From Nitrospirota bacterium (GTDB lineage Bacteria; Nitrospirota; JACRHJ01), in assembly GCA_021785055.1 (NCBI GenBank), contig JAJYGS010000022.1, forward strand, positions 1 through 10,918: a stretch of DNA of 10,918 bases, read 5' to 3'. The translations under genes were made by a program, and so were the position numbers. The notes below the pieces were generated by a model. That model searched no databases. It was not told where the DNA came from and saw only the letters and a list, made by a program, of their open reading frames with translations. Within the stretch, counting starts at the first letter, position 1. Every line of letters starts with the position of its first letter. Shown here piece after piece: positions 4,279 to 10,918 of this stretch.

Positions 4279-6519
4279 ATGGCAGCAAGGAGCGGAGGCC
4301 GGTCTACCGGCGGAGGCACGCGAAGGGGCGAGATCTTCGGCATACTGTCGATTGCCGCCTCGCTTATAATCGGCCTGTCCCTTTTTTCGTACAGCCGCTT
4401 AGACCCTTCCTGGGGCGCGTATTCCGGCCAACGCTCAGTCCATAACCTCATTGGCCGCTTCGGGGCCTATTCTGCCGATTTCCTCTTCCAGATCTTCGGC
4501 GGCGGGGCGTTCCTGATACCTTTTTATACACTGGTATACGGCATCAACCGCTTCATGCAGAAGGAGCGCCGCTACCGTTTCCTGAAGGTCCTTGGCGGTC
4601 TGCTCGTTATCGTCTCGCTCTCCTCGCTCCTGAAGCTCCGCTACGACTATCTCTCTTTCGGCGGTATACGCGCGGGCGGCTTTGTAGGCGAGGCCGCCGA
4701 CGCCAGGATGCTCGATTTCTTCGGCATGGCGGGTTCCTACATCCTTACAGTTACGGTGCTTCTTTCCGCGCTCGTCCTGTCCACAACCGTATCCCTCATG
4801 TCTATTGTCCTGTCCGTAAAGTCCGGCATAATCGCCGTGAGCGATAGCATAAAAAGGTTCTTTGCGTTGCGCGCGGAGAAGAAAACCAAGCGGGAGGCGC
4901 TGGAGAAACTCGAAGAGGCCGAGTCCTCTCCGCCGCCGGAAGTCGTCGTACCGAAAGAGCCGCGCGCGGCCAAAAATCCCGCCCCGGAGAGGCTCCAGGA
5001 AGCCCTGCCATTCACAGGCCCGGACAGGGATTACGCCCTCCCGCCGCTTAGCTTCCTAAACGACCCGCCCACCGGCAGGAAGCGCGCGGACAGGGACTCG
5101 CTCATTATGAGTTCGTCCATACTCGAGAAGAAGCTTGCGGATTTCGGCGTGGAGGGTAAGGTGGCGCAGGTATATCCGGGGCCGGTGGTTACGATGTATG
5201 AGTTCGAGCCCGCGCCGGGGGTGAAAGTGAACAGGATTTCCACCCTTTCGGACGACCTTGCCCTTGCGATGCGCGCCGAATCCGTGCGCATAGTCGCGCC
5301 CCTGCCGGGCAAGGCCGCCGTGGGCGTCGAGATACCGAATAATGTCCGCGAAGAGGTATTAGTGAAGGAGATTCTGTCGTCCCAAGAGTTTATAAAAGCG
5401 AAGTCTCCGCTTAATCTTGCCCTTGGGAAAGACATATACGGCGCGCCTATGACTTCGGACCTCGCAAAAATGCCGCATCTGCTCGTTGCCGGGGCGACGG
5501 GTTCCGGCAAGTCCGTTGCGGTAAACACCATGACGGTAAGCCTTCTCATGTCCGCCAAGCCGCGCGAGCTGAGGCTTTTGATGGTTGACCCGAAGCGGCT
5601 TGAGCTCTCCGTCTACGACGGAATACCGCATCTCCTGGAGCCGGTTATTACGGAGCCCCGGCGTGCGGCGGCCTCGCTTCGGCGCGTGGTCGTGGTCATG
5701 GAGGAACGCTACAAGCTCCTTGCCGAGAAGGGCGTGCGGAATATCGAGGGATTCAACCAGAAGCTCCTGGAGGAGAAAAAGCACCCTCGCCTGGGCGTGG
5801 AGAGCGAGGCGGGCGAGCCGAGGCAGGGGGCCGTGATAAACGACGACGGGACCCTTCCGTATATCGTGGTCATAATAGACGAACTTGCGGATTTGATGAT
5901 CGTCGCTGCAAAGGAAGTGGAGGACTCCATCGCGCGTCTTGCGCAGATGGCGAGGGCCTCAGGAATACACCTGATACTCGCGACGCAGAGGCCGTCGGTG
6001 GATGTCTTAACCGGCGTCATAAAGGCCAACTTCCCGGCAAGGATCTCCTTCCAGGTCTCGTCCAAGACCGACTCCCGCACAATCCTCGACGCAAACGGAG
6101 CGGAGGCCCTGCTCGGAAAAGGGGACATGCTCTTCCTTCCTCCAGCGACGTCGAAGCTTGTGCGCGTGCACGGCTCCTACGTATCCGAGGAGGAGATAAA
6201 GCGCGTCGTGGATTTCTTAAAGAAGCAGGCGAAGCCGAAATACGACGTCTTCTCCGCAATCAACCCGCCGGCCTACGACGCAAAGAAGGCCTCCGAAGAA
6301 CTCGCCGACGGCGACGCAAGGGACGCGAAATATTTCCAGGCCGTGCAGATTGTCCAGGAAGCCGGGAAGGCCTCGGCGTCGTTCCTGCAGAGGCGCATGA
6401 GGATAGGCTATCCGACGGCGGCCAGGATGATGGAAATGATGGAAGAGGACGGCATAGTAGGCCCCAAAAAGGAAGGCGGCAAGGAGCGCGAAGTGCTTAG
6501 GCGGGATTCTTTAATGTAA
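4279..6519 (+). CDS. ftsK: FtsK/SpoIIIE-type DNA translocase
   Basis: This 746-residue DNA motor pumps chromosome ends through the closing septum and activates XerCD recombination at dif. The N terminus has hydrophobic segments at about 19-37, 66-90, 103-120 and 152-185, matching the four-helix septal anchor. A short charged, Pro-rich linker (about 195-260) follows, much shorter than that of E. coli FtsK and close to SpoIIIE length. The motor has Walker A GATGSGKS (405-412) and Walker B VVIIDE (530-535), with LATQRPSVDV just after. The last 60 residues form the winged-helix gamma domain (QIVQEAGKASASFLQRR, then IGYPTAARMMEMMEE), which reads the KOPS/SRS orientation sequences. The start ATG has AAGGA at 4263-4267. 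No clear terminator follows it. The gene appears intact and ordinary. Confidence 0.96.
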   Translation: MAARSGGRSTGGGTRRGEIFGILSIAASLIIGLSLFSYSRLDPSWGAYSGQRSVHNLIGRFGAYSADFLFQIFGGGAFLIPFYTLVYGINRFMQKERRYRFLKVLGGLLVIVSLSSLLKLRYDYLSFGGIRAGGFVGEAADARMLDFFGMAGSYILTVTVLLSALVLSTTVSLMSIVLSVKSGIIAVSDSIKRFFALRAEKKTKREALEKLEEAESSPPPEVVVPKEPRAAKNPAPERLQEALPFTGPDRDYALPPLSFLNDPPTGRKRADRDSLIMSSSILEKKLADFGVEGKVAQVYPGPVVTMYEFEPAPGVKVNRISTLSDDLALAMRAESVRIVAPLPGKAAVGVEIPNNVREEVLVKEILSSQEFIKAKSPLNLALGKDIYGAPMTSDLAKMPHLLVAGATGSGKSVAVNTMTVSLLMSAKPRELRLLMVDPKRLELSVYDGIPHLLEPVITEPRRAAASLRRVVVVMEERYKLLAEKGVRNIEGFNQKLLEEKKHPRLGVESEAGEPRQGAVINDDGTLPYIVVIIDELADLMIVAAKEVEDSIARLAQMARASGIHLILATQRPSVDVLTGVIKANFPARISFQVSSKTDSRTILDANGAEALLGKGDMLFLPPATSKLVRVHGSYVSEEEIKRVVDFLKKQAKPKYDVFSAINPPAYDAKKASEELADGDARDAKYFQAVQIVQEAGKASASFLQRRMRIGYPTAARMMEMMEEDGIVGPKKEGGKEREVLRRDSLM

Positions 6520-6632
6520 GTCGTTGTCAAATAAGAAGTAAAAAAAATTGAAAAATTTTCTTACAGCGTAAAATCAACGTTTTCCCCTTATATTTCAATC
6601 ACTTCACATCGAAACGTAACCCTTTGGGGCTA

Positions 6633-6661
6633 TTGACAGCCCTGAAAACCCCTGATAAATT
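6633..6661 (+). promoter_or_regulatory. promoter of the cold-shock gene
   Basis: A perfect TTGACA (6633-6638), a 17-base spacer and TAAATT (6656-6661), preceded by an extended -10 TG (6653-6654). The predicted start is near 6668, giving a leader of about 178 bases. The stretch from 6520 to 6632 holds AT-rich DNA with weak inverted repeats but no gene or convincing terminator. Confidence 0.65.
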
Positions 6662-6667
6662 AACCAC

Positions 6668-6845
6668 TAAGCTTGATTTATCAAGCGCTACAGGTGCCGC
6701 AGATGCAGCATGCAGCGGCGTATTATGAGCGTTACTCCGGGTGGCCGGAGGTAAGGACGGCAGGGGGCTGGGGGCAAGGGCGGGGACCGGCGAGGAAGCT
6801 CGACTTTGGCCTCAGTTACCTGAAGTCGCGGAAGGAGGACAGGAC
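6668..6845 (+). promoter_or_regulatory. long structured leader of the cold-shock gene
   Basis: A chain of hairpins precedes the gene: GCTTGA-TTTA-TCAAGC (6671-6686); GCCGC/GCGGC enclosing TGCA/TGCA (6696-6719); CTCCGG-GTGG-CCGGAG (6735-6750), extendable by GTAA/TTAC; CGAG-GAAG-CTCG (6791-6802), which competes with CGACTT/AAGTCG (6801-6806 with 6823-6828). A G-quadruplex motif lies between them. Long leaders that refold with temperature are known for cspA of E. coli; this one has no sequence resemblance to it that I can see. It may be a cold-responsive RNA switch, which is inference. Confidence 0.55.
6763..6785 (+). other. G-quadruplex motif in the cold-shock leader
   Basis: Four G runs of 5, 5, 3 and 4 bases are separated by CT, CAA and C, satisfying the usual G3+N1-7 rule with very short loops. 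It lies on the coding strand, so the RNA could fold into a stable parallel quadruplex about 60 bases before the start codon. Confidence 0.6.
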
Positions 6846-7043
6846 GTGATAGGGAAAGTGAAATGGTTCAACGACAGCAAGGGATACGGGTTTATCGAGC
6901 AGGACTCCGGCAAGGACGTATTTGTTCATTTCTCGGCCATAAACATGGACGGGTACAAAACCTTGAAGGAAGGACAGCAGGTGGAGTTTGAAATAACCGA
7001 AGGACCGAAAGGCCCCCAGGCTTCAAACGTCATGAGGGCGTAA
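6846..7043 (+). CDS. cold-shock domain protein (CspA family)
   Basis: This 65-residue single cold-shock domain acts as an RNA and single-stranded DNA chaperone in the cytoplasm. RNP1 KGYGFI (12-17) and RNP2 VFVHF (25-29) are intact, with the family opening GKVKWFND and the ending EGPKGPQASNV. The start is GTG at 6846, chosen because the domain begins there and AAGGAGG (6832-6838) lies seven bases upstream. A longer in-frame reading from 6741 is possible but has no Shine-Dalgarno and would translate the structured leader. The gene is monocistronic, with its own promoter and terminator. Its temperature response cannot be read from the protein, as many such proteins are constitutive. Confidence 0.95.
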   Translation: MIGKVKWFNDSKGYGFIEQDSGKDVFVHFSAINMDGYKTLKEGQQVEFEITEGPKGPQASNVMRA

Positions 7044-7070
7044 CCAAAAAGTAAAGCCCAAAAAAACCTC

Positions 7071-7100
7071 AAGCCCCGGCGGATTCCTCCGGGGCTTTTT
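7071..7100. terminator. intrinsic terminator of the cold-shock gene
   Basis: AAGCCCCGG (7071-7079) pairs with CCGGGGCTT (7089-7097), ending in five T. On the opposite strand seven T follow after GAGG, so it may also stop the convergent kinase transcript. Confidence 0.92.
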
Positions 7101-7127
7101 GCCGTAAATCCGCCGCCACTATTCAGC

Positions 7128-7143
7128 CGCTCGGAATGACATT
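7128..7143. repeat. 16-base fragment shared with the inverted repeat at 9655-9748
   Basis: CGCTCGGAATGACATT is identical to bases 9735-9750. It sits just beyond the kinase stop codon, next to a perfect hairpin GCCGGA/TCCGGC (7146-7151 with 7157-7162) that touches the stop codon. It is probably a remnant of a repeat copy. Confidence 0.5.
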
Positions 7144-7161
7144 CTGCCGGACGTTATCCGG

Positions 7162-8550
7162 CTATGCTGTCCCTCTTAGCGGAAGGAATATCTTGAAAGT
7201 CGAACCCATGCCGGGAGCGCTTTCCACAGCCGCCCTGCCGCCGTGAGCTTCCGCCACGGTTTTTACCACCGCGAGCCCCAGGCCGGAGCCGCGCGCCCCT
7301 CCGTTTGTCTTCGCGTCCGACTGGTAATACTTCTCGAATATCCTGTCGATCTCGTCCGGCGGTATTCCGGGGCCTGTGTCGCTTACGGATATGGCGAGGA
7401 AACCGCGGTTCTTTCTCCTTCTGTCCATCTCCCTGGTTCCGCTATAGGCCGAGAGGCTTACAGCCCCGTTAGGCCCGGCATAATTGAAGGCGTTCTCCAT
7501 GAGGTTCGATATTGCCCGCTCCATGTATGCCCGGTCCAGCAGGGTCTTTTCCATCGGCGCAAACTCCACTTTCAGCGAGATTCCTTTTCTGGCGGCTACG
7601 GCGGTGAAATTTTTTTCCATCTCCTTCAATATTTCCGACGGGTCCTCCGGCGCAAGCCGGACCCGGAGCTCCCCGGCCTCCATCCTGAAGACGGTCATGA
7701 AATAATTCACCATATCGAGGATCTTGTCCCCGTTCCTGCGTATCGATTCCAGCATCTCCAGGGTGTCCGGCTCCTCCTTCTTTTTGCTTATCAGGATGTC
7801 GGAGTAGCCCAGGATGGTCGTCAGGGGAGATTTCAGGTCGTGCGTCATCATCGCTATGAAATCCCTCTGTCTCTTCTCCAACTCCTTGCGCCCGGATATG
7901 TCCATCACGATGCCTATTACGGCGGGTTTGCCCTTGTGCTGCGTAACGATGGTCAGCGTCTCCACGGGGATTACGCCGCCGTCCTTGCGGACGCTCCGGA
8001 TTTCAAAGCACCTGCGGTCGCCCTTTTTGGCCGAAAAGTCCTCCATTATCTTCCGCGCCTTGTCCAAATCCTCAGGGTATACGAGGCTCATCACGTTTTC
8101 CATGGCAAGGAGCTCCTCCCTGGAATATCCCAGTATCTCCGGGATGCGGTCGTTCAGGAATTCAAACCGGCCGTCCTGGACAAGGAAATTGCCGACGGGC
8201 GATTCCTCCAGCAGTATCTTCAGCTTCTCGTCCATGTCCCGGAGCGATTCCTGGCGTTCCCTCTGCCGGACGAACAGTATAGCCGCTGCCCAGCCCGCGA
8301 GTATCCCCGCTATGCGGTTAAAGGCAATGTCGGGAGTAAGTAGAGCGGAAGGCGGGACGGTTCCCAGTATCACCAGGGCCGAGAGCGCCGCCGTAAACAG
8401 GTAGACTTTTTTCTTCGGGAAATTTCTGGCAGCGATAAAAAGCGGCAGGGCGTAGACAAGCCATACGGCCATACCCGGAGGCGTCAGGGCGTCGATTATG
8501 AAGACCGCCAGGGTGATAACGATTATGAATAACCATAGGCGAAGTTTCAT
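7162..8550 (-). CDS. membrane PAS-domain sensor histidine kinase (orphan)
   Basis: In this 462-residue kinase, about four short hydrophobic segments lie at 5-22, 27-44, 49-70 and 81-94, with almost no periplasmic part. A PAS domain follows at about 110-222 (ESPVGNFLVQDGRFEFLND to GIVMDISGRK). The HisKA domain has phospho-acceptor His237 in MMTHDLKSPLTTILGYS. The HATPase domain has an N box with Asn353 (LMENAFNYAGPNG), G1 box DTGPGI (391-396), F box FEKYYQ (405-410) and G2 box GSGLGL (421-426). All catalytic residues are present. It should autophosphorylate in response to a membrane or PAS-bound signal. No response regulator is next to it, so its target is unknown. The ATG has no Shine-Dalgarno; a TATACT box (complement of 8566-8571) would give a leader of only about nine bases. 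It is divergent from the SPASM gene. Confidence 0.93.
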   Translation of the reverse strand: MKLRLWLFIIVITLAVFIIDALTPPGMAVWLVYALPLFIAARNFPKKKVYLFTAALSALVILGTVPPSALLTPDIAFNRIAGILAGWAAAILFVRQRERQESLRDMDEKLKILLEESPVGNFLVQDGRFEFLNDRIPEILGYSREELLAMENVMSLVYPEDLDKARKIMEDFSAKKGDRRCFEIRSVRKDGGVIPVETLTIVTQHKGKPAVIGIVMDISGRKELEKRQRDFIAMMTHDLKSPLTTILGYSDILISKKKEEPDTLEMLESIRRNGDKILDMVNYFMTVFRMEAGELRVRLAPEDPSEILKEMEKNFTAVAARKGISLKVEFAPMEKTLLDRAYMERAISNLMENAFNYAGPNGAVSLSAYSGTREMDRRRKNRGFLAISVSDTGPGIPPDEIDRIFEKYYQSDAKTNGGARGSGLGLAVVKTVAEAHGGRAAVESAPGMGSTFKIFLPLRGTA

Positions 8551-8634
8551 AGGCGTTGAATGAAAAGTATATCATTTATTTTTTGGAATAATATAAAAAA
8601 ATGACGCTTTGAAATTTTTTCGCTTCAAAACCCT

Positions 8635-8663
8635 TTGCTTTTGCCAGGCTATTGAAATAAAAT
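8635..8663 (+). promoter_or_regulatory. promoter giving a probable leaderless SPASM transcript
   Basis: TTGCTT (8635-8640), a 17-base spacer and TAAAAT (8658-8663) lie six bases before the ATG at 8670. There is no Shine-Dalgarno before the start. The arrangement (TAAAAT, six bases, ATG) is the same as at 2684-2698. Confidence 0.45.
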
Positions 8664-8669
8664 ATCAAG

Positions 8670-9584
8670 ATGTCTAAAAAAACCGGCCTGCTTTCGGCGC
8701 CCGTAAGGGTCCTGTGGGAATTGGACCTTGACCGGAGCATCTCTGTGGAACGCGCTCTTCAAGCAGCGAAAGAACTTATAGCGTTAAAGGTATTCTATGT
8801 TACAATCCGCCCGGCGGAGGGACAGTCGGCCCGACTGGCGGCGGAAATTATAGAAAAATCAGCCCGTTTTGCGCACACCACGCTCTCCATCGCCTCGCCG
8901 GACGCATTCCCCGGCTGGGATAAAGCGGCTGGAATCAAGACCCTCGACCTCTATAATCCCCCCGCGGGCTGCCTCCTGGAGTCTACCGCAATCTTTGAGA
9001 ACGCGCCCGCCGGAGTTGCGCTCTCCGTTACGGCCATCCCGGAGAAAGGAAAGCTCGACGATCTCCTGGAAACCATCCGCGAGGGCCTCGCGGTGGGGAT
9101 TAGAATTTTCTCGCTTGCCAACCCGGACATAGTAAATATCGGGGGCGGCGAGCGCGCCCGTTTTATCCTCGACAAATCCGACCGGGAATACTTAAAGCGC
9201 GGCCTGGAGGCCATGCCTGCGCTGCGCGGGGATAAAGTAAAGCTCCTCGTCCACGACCTCTTCCTGCACGAGGCGCTCGAACTGCCCGGACTCGGCAGGA
9301 CGGAATACGCGGGCTGCCAGGCGGGGGACGCCATAGCGTTCATCGCGGCGGACGGGACGGTCTATCCGTGCGCTACGTTTCCTTTCCCGCTTGGGAATTT
9401 GAAGGATGACAGTCTGAAGGACATCTGGTCAGGCCGGGCGCGCAGGAAACTCAGGGCGGAGATTGCGGCGCTTCCGGATGTATGCGCCGCCTGCGAGCTT
9501 TCCGCAAGGTGCATGGGGGCGTGCAGGGGTCTTGCGTTCGCGTGCGGAGGCCTCGGCCTGCCGGACCCGTCCTGCGGGAGATGA
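8670..9584 (+). CDS. SPASM-domain protein lacking the radical-SAM cluster
   Basis: This is a 304-residue protein. The C-terminal 90 residues are a full SPASM domain with eight cysteines: 216, 234, 272, 275, 281, 285, 292 and 302. Typical context is present: IAADGTVYPCATFPFPLGNLK, then IWSG, then CMGACRGLAFACGGLGLPDP. This domain normally binds two auxiliary [4Fe-4S] clusters. The N terminus resembles a radical-SAM barrel (strand VRVLWELDL where CxxxCxxC is expected), yet it has no cysteine before Cys101, so it cannot form the SAM-cleaving cluster. This matches, from memory, the 'GeoRSP system SPASM domain protein', which works beside a true radical SAM/SPASM enzyme and a PqqD-like protein. 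Neither partner is visible here. It may be a partner or electron-relay subunit. Start: the ATG at 8670, with an apparently leaderless promoter. Confidence 0.82.
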   Translation: MSKKTGLLSAPVRVLWELDLDRSISVERALQAAKELIALKVFYVTIRPAEGQSARLAAEIIEKSARFAHTTLSIASPDAFPGWDKAAGIKTLDLYNPPAGCLLESTAIFENAPAGVALSVTAIPEKGKLDDLLETIREGLAVGIRIFSLANPDIVNIGGGERARFILDKSDREYLKRGLEAMPALRGDKVKLLVHDLFLHEALELPGLGRTEYAGCQAGDAIAFIAADGTVYPCATFPFPLGNLKDDSLKDIWSGRARRKLRAEIAALPDVCAACELSARCMGACRGLAFACGGLGLPDPSCGR

Positions 9585-9654
9585 CGTGAAGTAACTTGAT
9601 TCTCTCTAACATTGTGTTGGTAAGGATGCGGATAAAGGGGGCGATTACCATGTT

Positions 9655-9748
9655 TGTCGTCCCGACCGAAGTGGAGGGACCCACAGCAAGTTCTTGACTT
9701 CTAAAGATAAGGTCAACTGTGGATTCCTCGACTTCGCTCGGAATGACA
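9655..9748. repeat. REPIN-like inverted repeat element
   Basis: Two 32-base arms (9655-9686 and 9717-9748) are inverted copies matching at 26 positions. Four of the six differences are transitions that still allow G-U pairs, so the RNA hairpin is nearly complete. The loop is 30 bases. The right arm contains GATTCCTCGACTTCGCTCGG, which resembles from memory a repeat dispersed in many bacterial genomes. It lies between the SPASM gene and the DUF3024 gene. The rest of the gap (9585-9654, 9749-9845) shows nothing firm. Confidence 0.65.
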
Positions 9749-9845
9749 TTTAAGGCGTCAGTTGCCTCTCTAAACACCCTGCATTACCCGCACAAAACGA
9801 GAGATGCCTTTAAATTTGATCTGCGGTTAAAAAATTGAGGTGACA

Positions 9846-10247
9846 ATGCAGCAGAGACGAAAAAAACTGATGGAAGAGCGGGTCATAAAAGACCTCGCGG
9901 ATGCCTTTGCGCCGCTTGACGAAGGAAGGCAGAAATACATAATCGAGAAGGATAAGTTCGCCTTCTACATATTCGACTCGCGCCCAAGGGACGGCGCGGC
10001 CTCAATGGAAGACGACTGGACGAAGACGCCCGTGGCGAAGCTGAGCTTCATCGAAAACGAGCAGCTCTGGCAGCTTTCGTGGATGCCGCCCCAGGGCAGG
10101 TGGCAGAGATACGGCAGGTATTACGACATCGAGACGGCAGTCCTCATAATAAAGGGAGACCCGGTGGGCTGTTTCCTTGGTGAAAATTCGCCCCTTATGT
10201 ATCTCGGACACGACAAGAAATCCCCCGCCCCCGGCGAGGGCGGCTGA
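9846..10247 (+). CDS. DUF3024-like protein of unknown function
   Basis: This is a 133-residue soluble protein. Residues about 38-112 match the pattern I remember for DUF3024: an aromatic-rich opening (FAFYIFDSRPR), TPVAKLSF (61-68), a Trp-rich stretch (LWQLSW, GRWQRYG) and the ending DPVGCFLG (105-112). The function of that family is unknown. The first 35 residues are charged and probably helical, and the tail is Pro/Gly-rich. The start is taken as the ATG at 9846, because GAGG (9837-9840) lies five bases upstream. A GTG at 9840 would fall within that site. The stop overlaps the next gene's start (ATGA-type overlap at 10247), so the two are translationally coupled. The family call is by pattern only. 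Confidence 0.7.
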   Translation: MQQRRKKLMEERVIKDLADAFAPLDEGRQKYIIEKDKFAFYIFDSRPRDGAASMEDDWTKTPVAKLSFIENEQLWQLSWMPPQGRWQRYGRYYDIETAVLIIKGDPVGCFLGENSPLMYLGHDKKSPAPGEGG

Positions 10248-10918
10248 TGCTTAAGAAGTCGGTCTTAATCCTCGTATCCGTGGCGCTCGTAATATACCTC
10301 ATGCGCCAGATAGACATGCGCGAGGTATTCACGGCCCTGCTCAAGGTACCGCCGCAGTATCTCCTTGCCGCATTCGTACTCTTCATACTGGGGCACTTCT
10401 CCCGCGCCCTGAGGTTTAAGATACTGCTCCGGGACAAGACGACGCTCGGCGGGCTTTTTTCCATTGAGTCCGTGCATACGGCGGCGATAGGCTTCATGCC
10501 GCTTCGCTCAGGAGAGTTCTCTTTTTTGTATCTCCTGAAGAAGGAATACGGCATAGAGTATCCCGTGGGCGCGGCGGCGCTTGTGCTTGGGAAGGCGCTA
10601 GATTTCATGGTAGTGGTAGCGCTTTTCTTCCTGTCCTTCAGCGAGCTTCCGCATGTCCCGCCGTTTTTCAGAGACCTTCTCCCCTGGGCCGGGGGATTGT
10701 TCTTCGCCGCCGCCGCGCTGCTCGTCCTGCTGGGCCGCTCGCGCCGGGTTTACTCCGCCCTCCCCGCATTCTTCCGCGAGGGGCCGCTTCTGAACAACGC
10801 CCTGATGGAGAACGTGAAGAAGGTCTTCAAGGGCGCGGAGATGATAAAGTCCCGCTCCACCGTCGCGCTCTCGCTTTTGGCGACGCTCCTCACATGGACG
10901 CTGCTTTACGGGTCGAGC
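10247..10918 (+). CDS. LPG-synthase/UPF0104-type membrane protein, 5' part
   Basis: The first 224 codons of an open frame running off the window end are visible. It starts at an ATG sharing one base with the preceding TGA. Hydrophobic stretches lie at about 5-18, 36-50, 111-130, 148-168 and from about 205. PLRSGE (85-90) matches the P-x-R-x-GE signature of the lysylphosphatidylglycerol synthase transmembrane domain, also called UPF0104 or flippase-like. Members without a synthetase domain are thought to move lipids or polyprenyl-linked sugars across the membrane. Whether this one carries a C-terminal aminoacyl-transferase domain cannot be seen. Coupling to a DUF3024 gene is not a pairing I know. 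Confidence 0.85.
   Translation, partial: MLKKSVLILVSVALVIYLMRQIDMREVFTALLKVPPQYLLAAFVLFILGHFSRALRFKILLRDKTTLGGLFSIESVHTAAIGFMPLRSGEFSFLYLLKKEYGIEYPVGAAALVLGKALDFMVVVALFFLSFSELPHVPPFFRDLLPWAGGLFFAAAALLVLLGRSRRVYSALPAFFREGPLLNNALMENVKKVFKGAEMIKSRSTVALSLLATLLTWTLLYGSS

Noticed and set aside
6537..6564. AT-rich stem GTAAAAAAAATT/AATTTTCTTAC after ftsK as a terminator
   Set aside because: The stem is weak, has a mismatch and bulge, contains almost no G-C pairs, and is not followed by a T run.
6577..6617. ACGTTT/AAACGT inverted repeat upstream of the cold-shock promoter
   Set aside because: Six-base arms 29 bases apart are expected by chance in AT-rich DNA, and the geometry fits no known operator.
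6741..6845. In-frame N-terminal extension of the cold-shock protein from a GTG at 6741
   Set aside because: There is no Shine-Dalgarno at 6741, the extension has no conserved sequence, and it translates the structured G-rich leader. The domain starts at the GTG at 6846 behind AAGGAGG.
7243..8343. Long plus-strand open frame (366 codons) opposite the histidine kinase
   Set aside because: It is the antisense shadow of a kinase with all catalytic boxes intact; its translation shows no domain and it lacks a ribosome binding site.
8608..8629. TTTGAA/TTCAAA inverted repeat in the gap between the kinase and SPASM genes
   Set aside because: It might be an operator for the divergent pair, but the arms are short and AT-rich, and it is not at a standard distance from either predicted start.
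9840..9845. GTG start two codons earlier for the DUF3024-like gene
   Set aside because: The GTG overlaps the GAGG Shine-Dalgarno that fits the ATG at 9846.

Overview
The window looks like a chromosomal segment from an anaerobic or sulfur-using bacterium. Its GC content is moderate to high and it uses ATA (Ile) codons often. Together with the gene content this fits Desulfobacterota, Nitrospirota or similar lineages, but the taxon is an inference. There is no phage, transposase or CRISPR array. The interest lies in a small sulfur-assimilation operon and in the regulatory DNA between genes.

Layout. Bases 1-194 are the 3' end of polA, facing a tRNA-Leu(CAG) on the minus strand (247-333) across a probable bidirectional terminator. 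Next comes a strong promoter feeding a SAM-I riboswitch with its own terminator (491-689). It leads to a COG1900/DUF39 homocysteine-synthesis protein (869-2047) and a NIL-domain ferredoxin (2239-2640). These two genes are separated by a 164-base foldback element. A membrane polyferredoxin follows (2696-3697), apparently with its own FNR-type leaderless promoter. Together the three genes could put sulfide-level sulfur onto aspartate semialdehyde to make homocysteine and hence methionine and SAM, with SAM feeding back through the riboswitch. The link of the third gene to this pathway rests on position only.

Convergent to that group is a 90-aa secreted protein (3792-4064, minus), with a CRP-family operator at the exact class II distance from its predicted start of transcription. 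Divergent from it is ftsK (4279-6519). A cold-shock protein (6846-7043) follows, behind a leader of about 178 bases with several hairpins and a G-quadruplex motif. A membrane PAS sensor histidine kinase without a partner regulator (7162-8550, minus) is divergent from a SPASM-domain protein that lacks the radical-SAM cysteines (8670-9584). After an inverted-repeat (REPIN-like) element come a DUF3024-type protein (9846-10247) and, overlapping it, the start of an LPG-synthase/UPF0104-type membrane protein that runs off the end.

A theme across the window is genes with a good -10 box six bases before the ATG and no Shine-Dalgarno sequence (2696 and 8670, with 8550 nearly so), which suggests leaderless transcripts.
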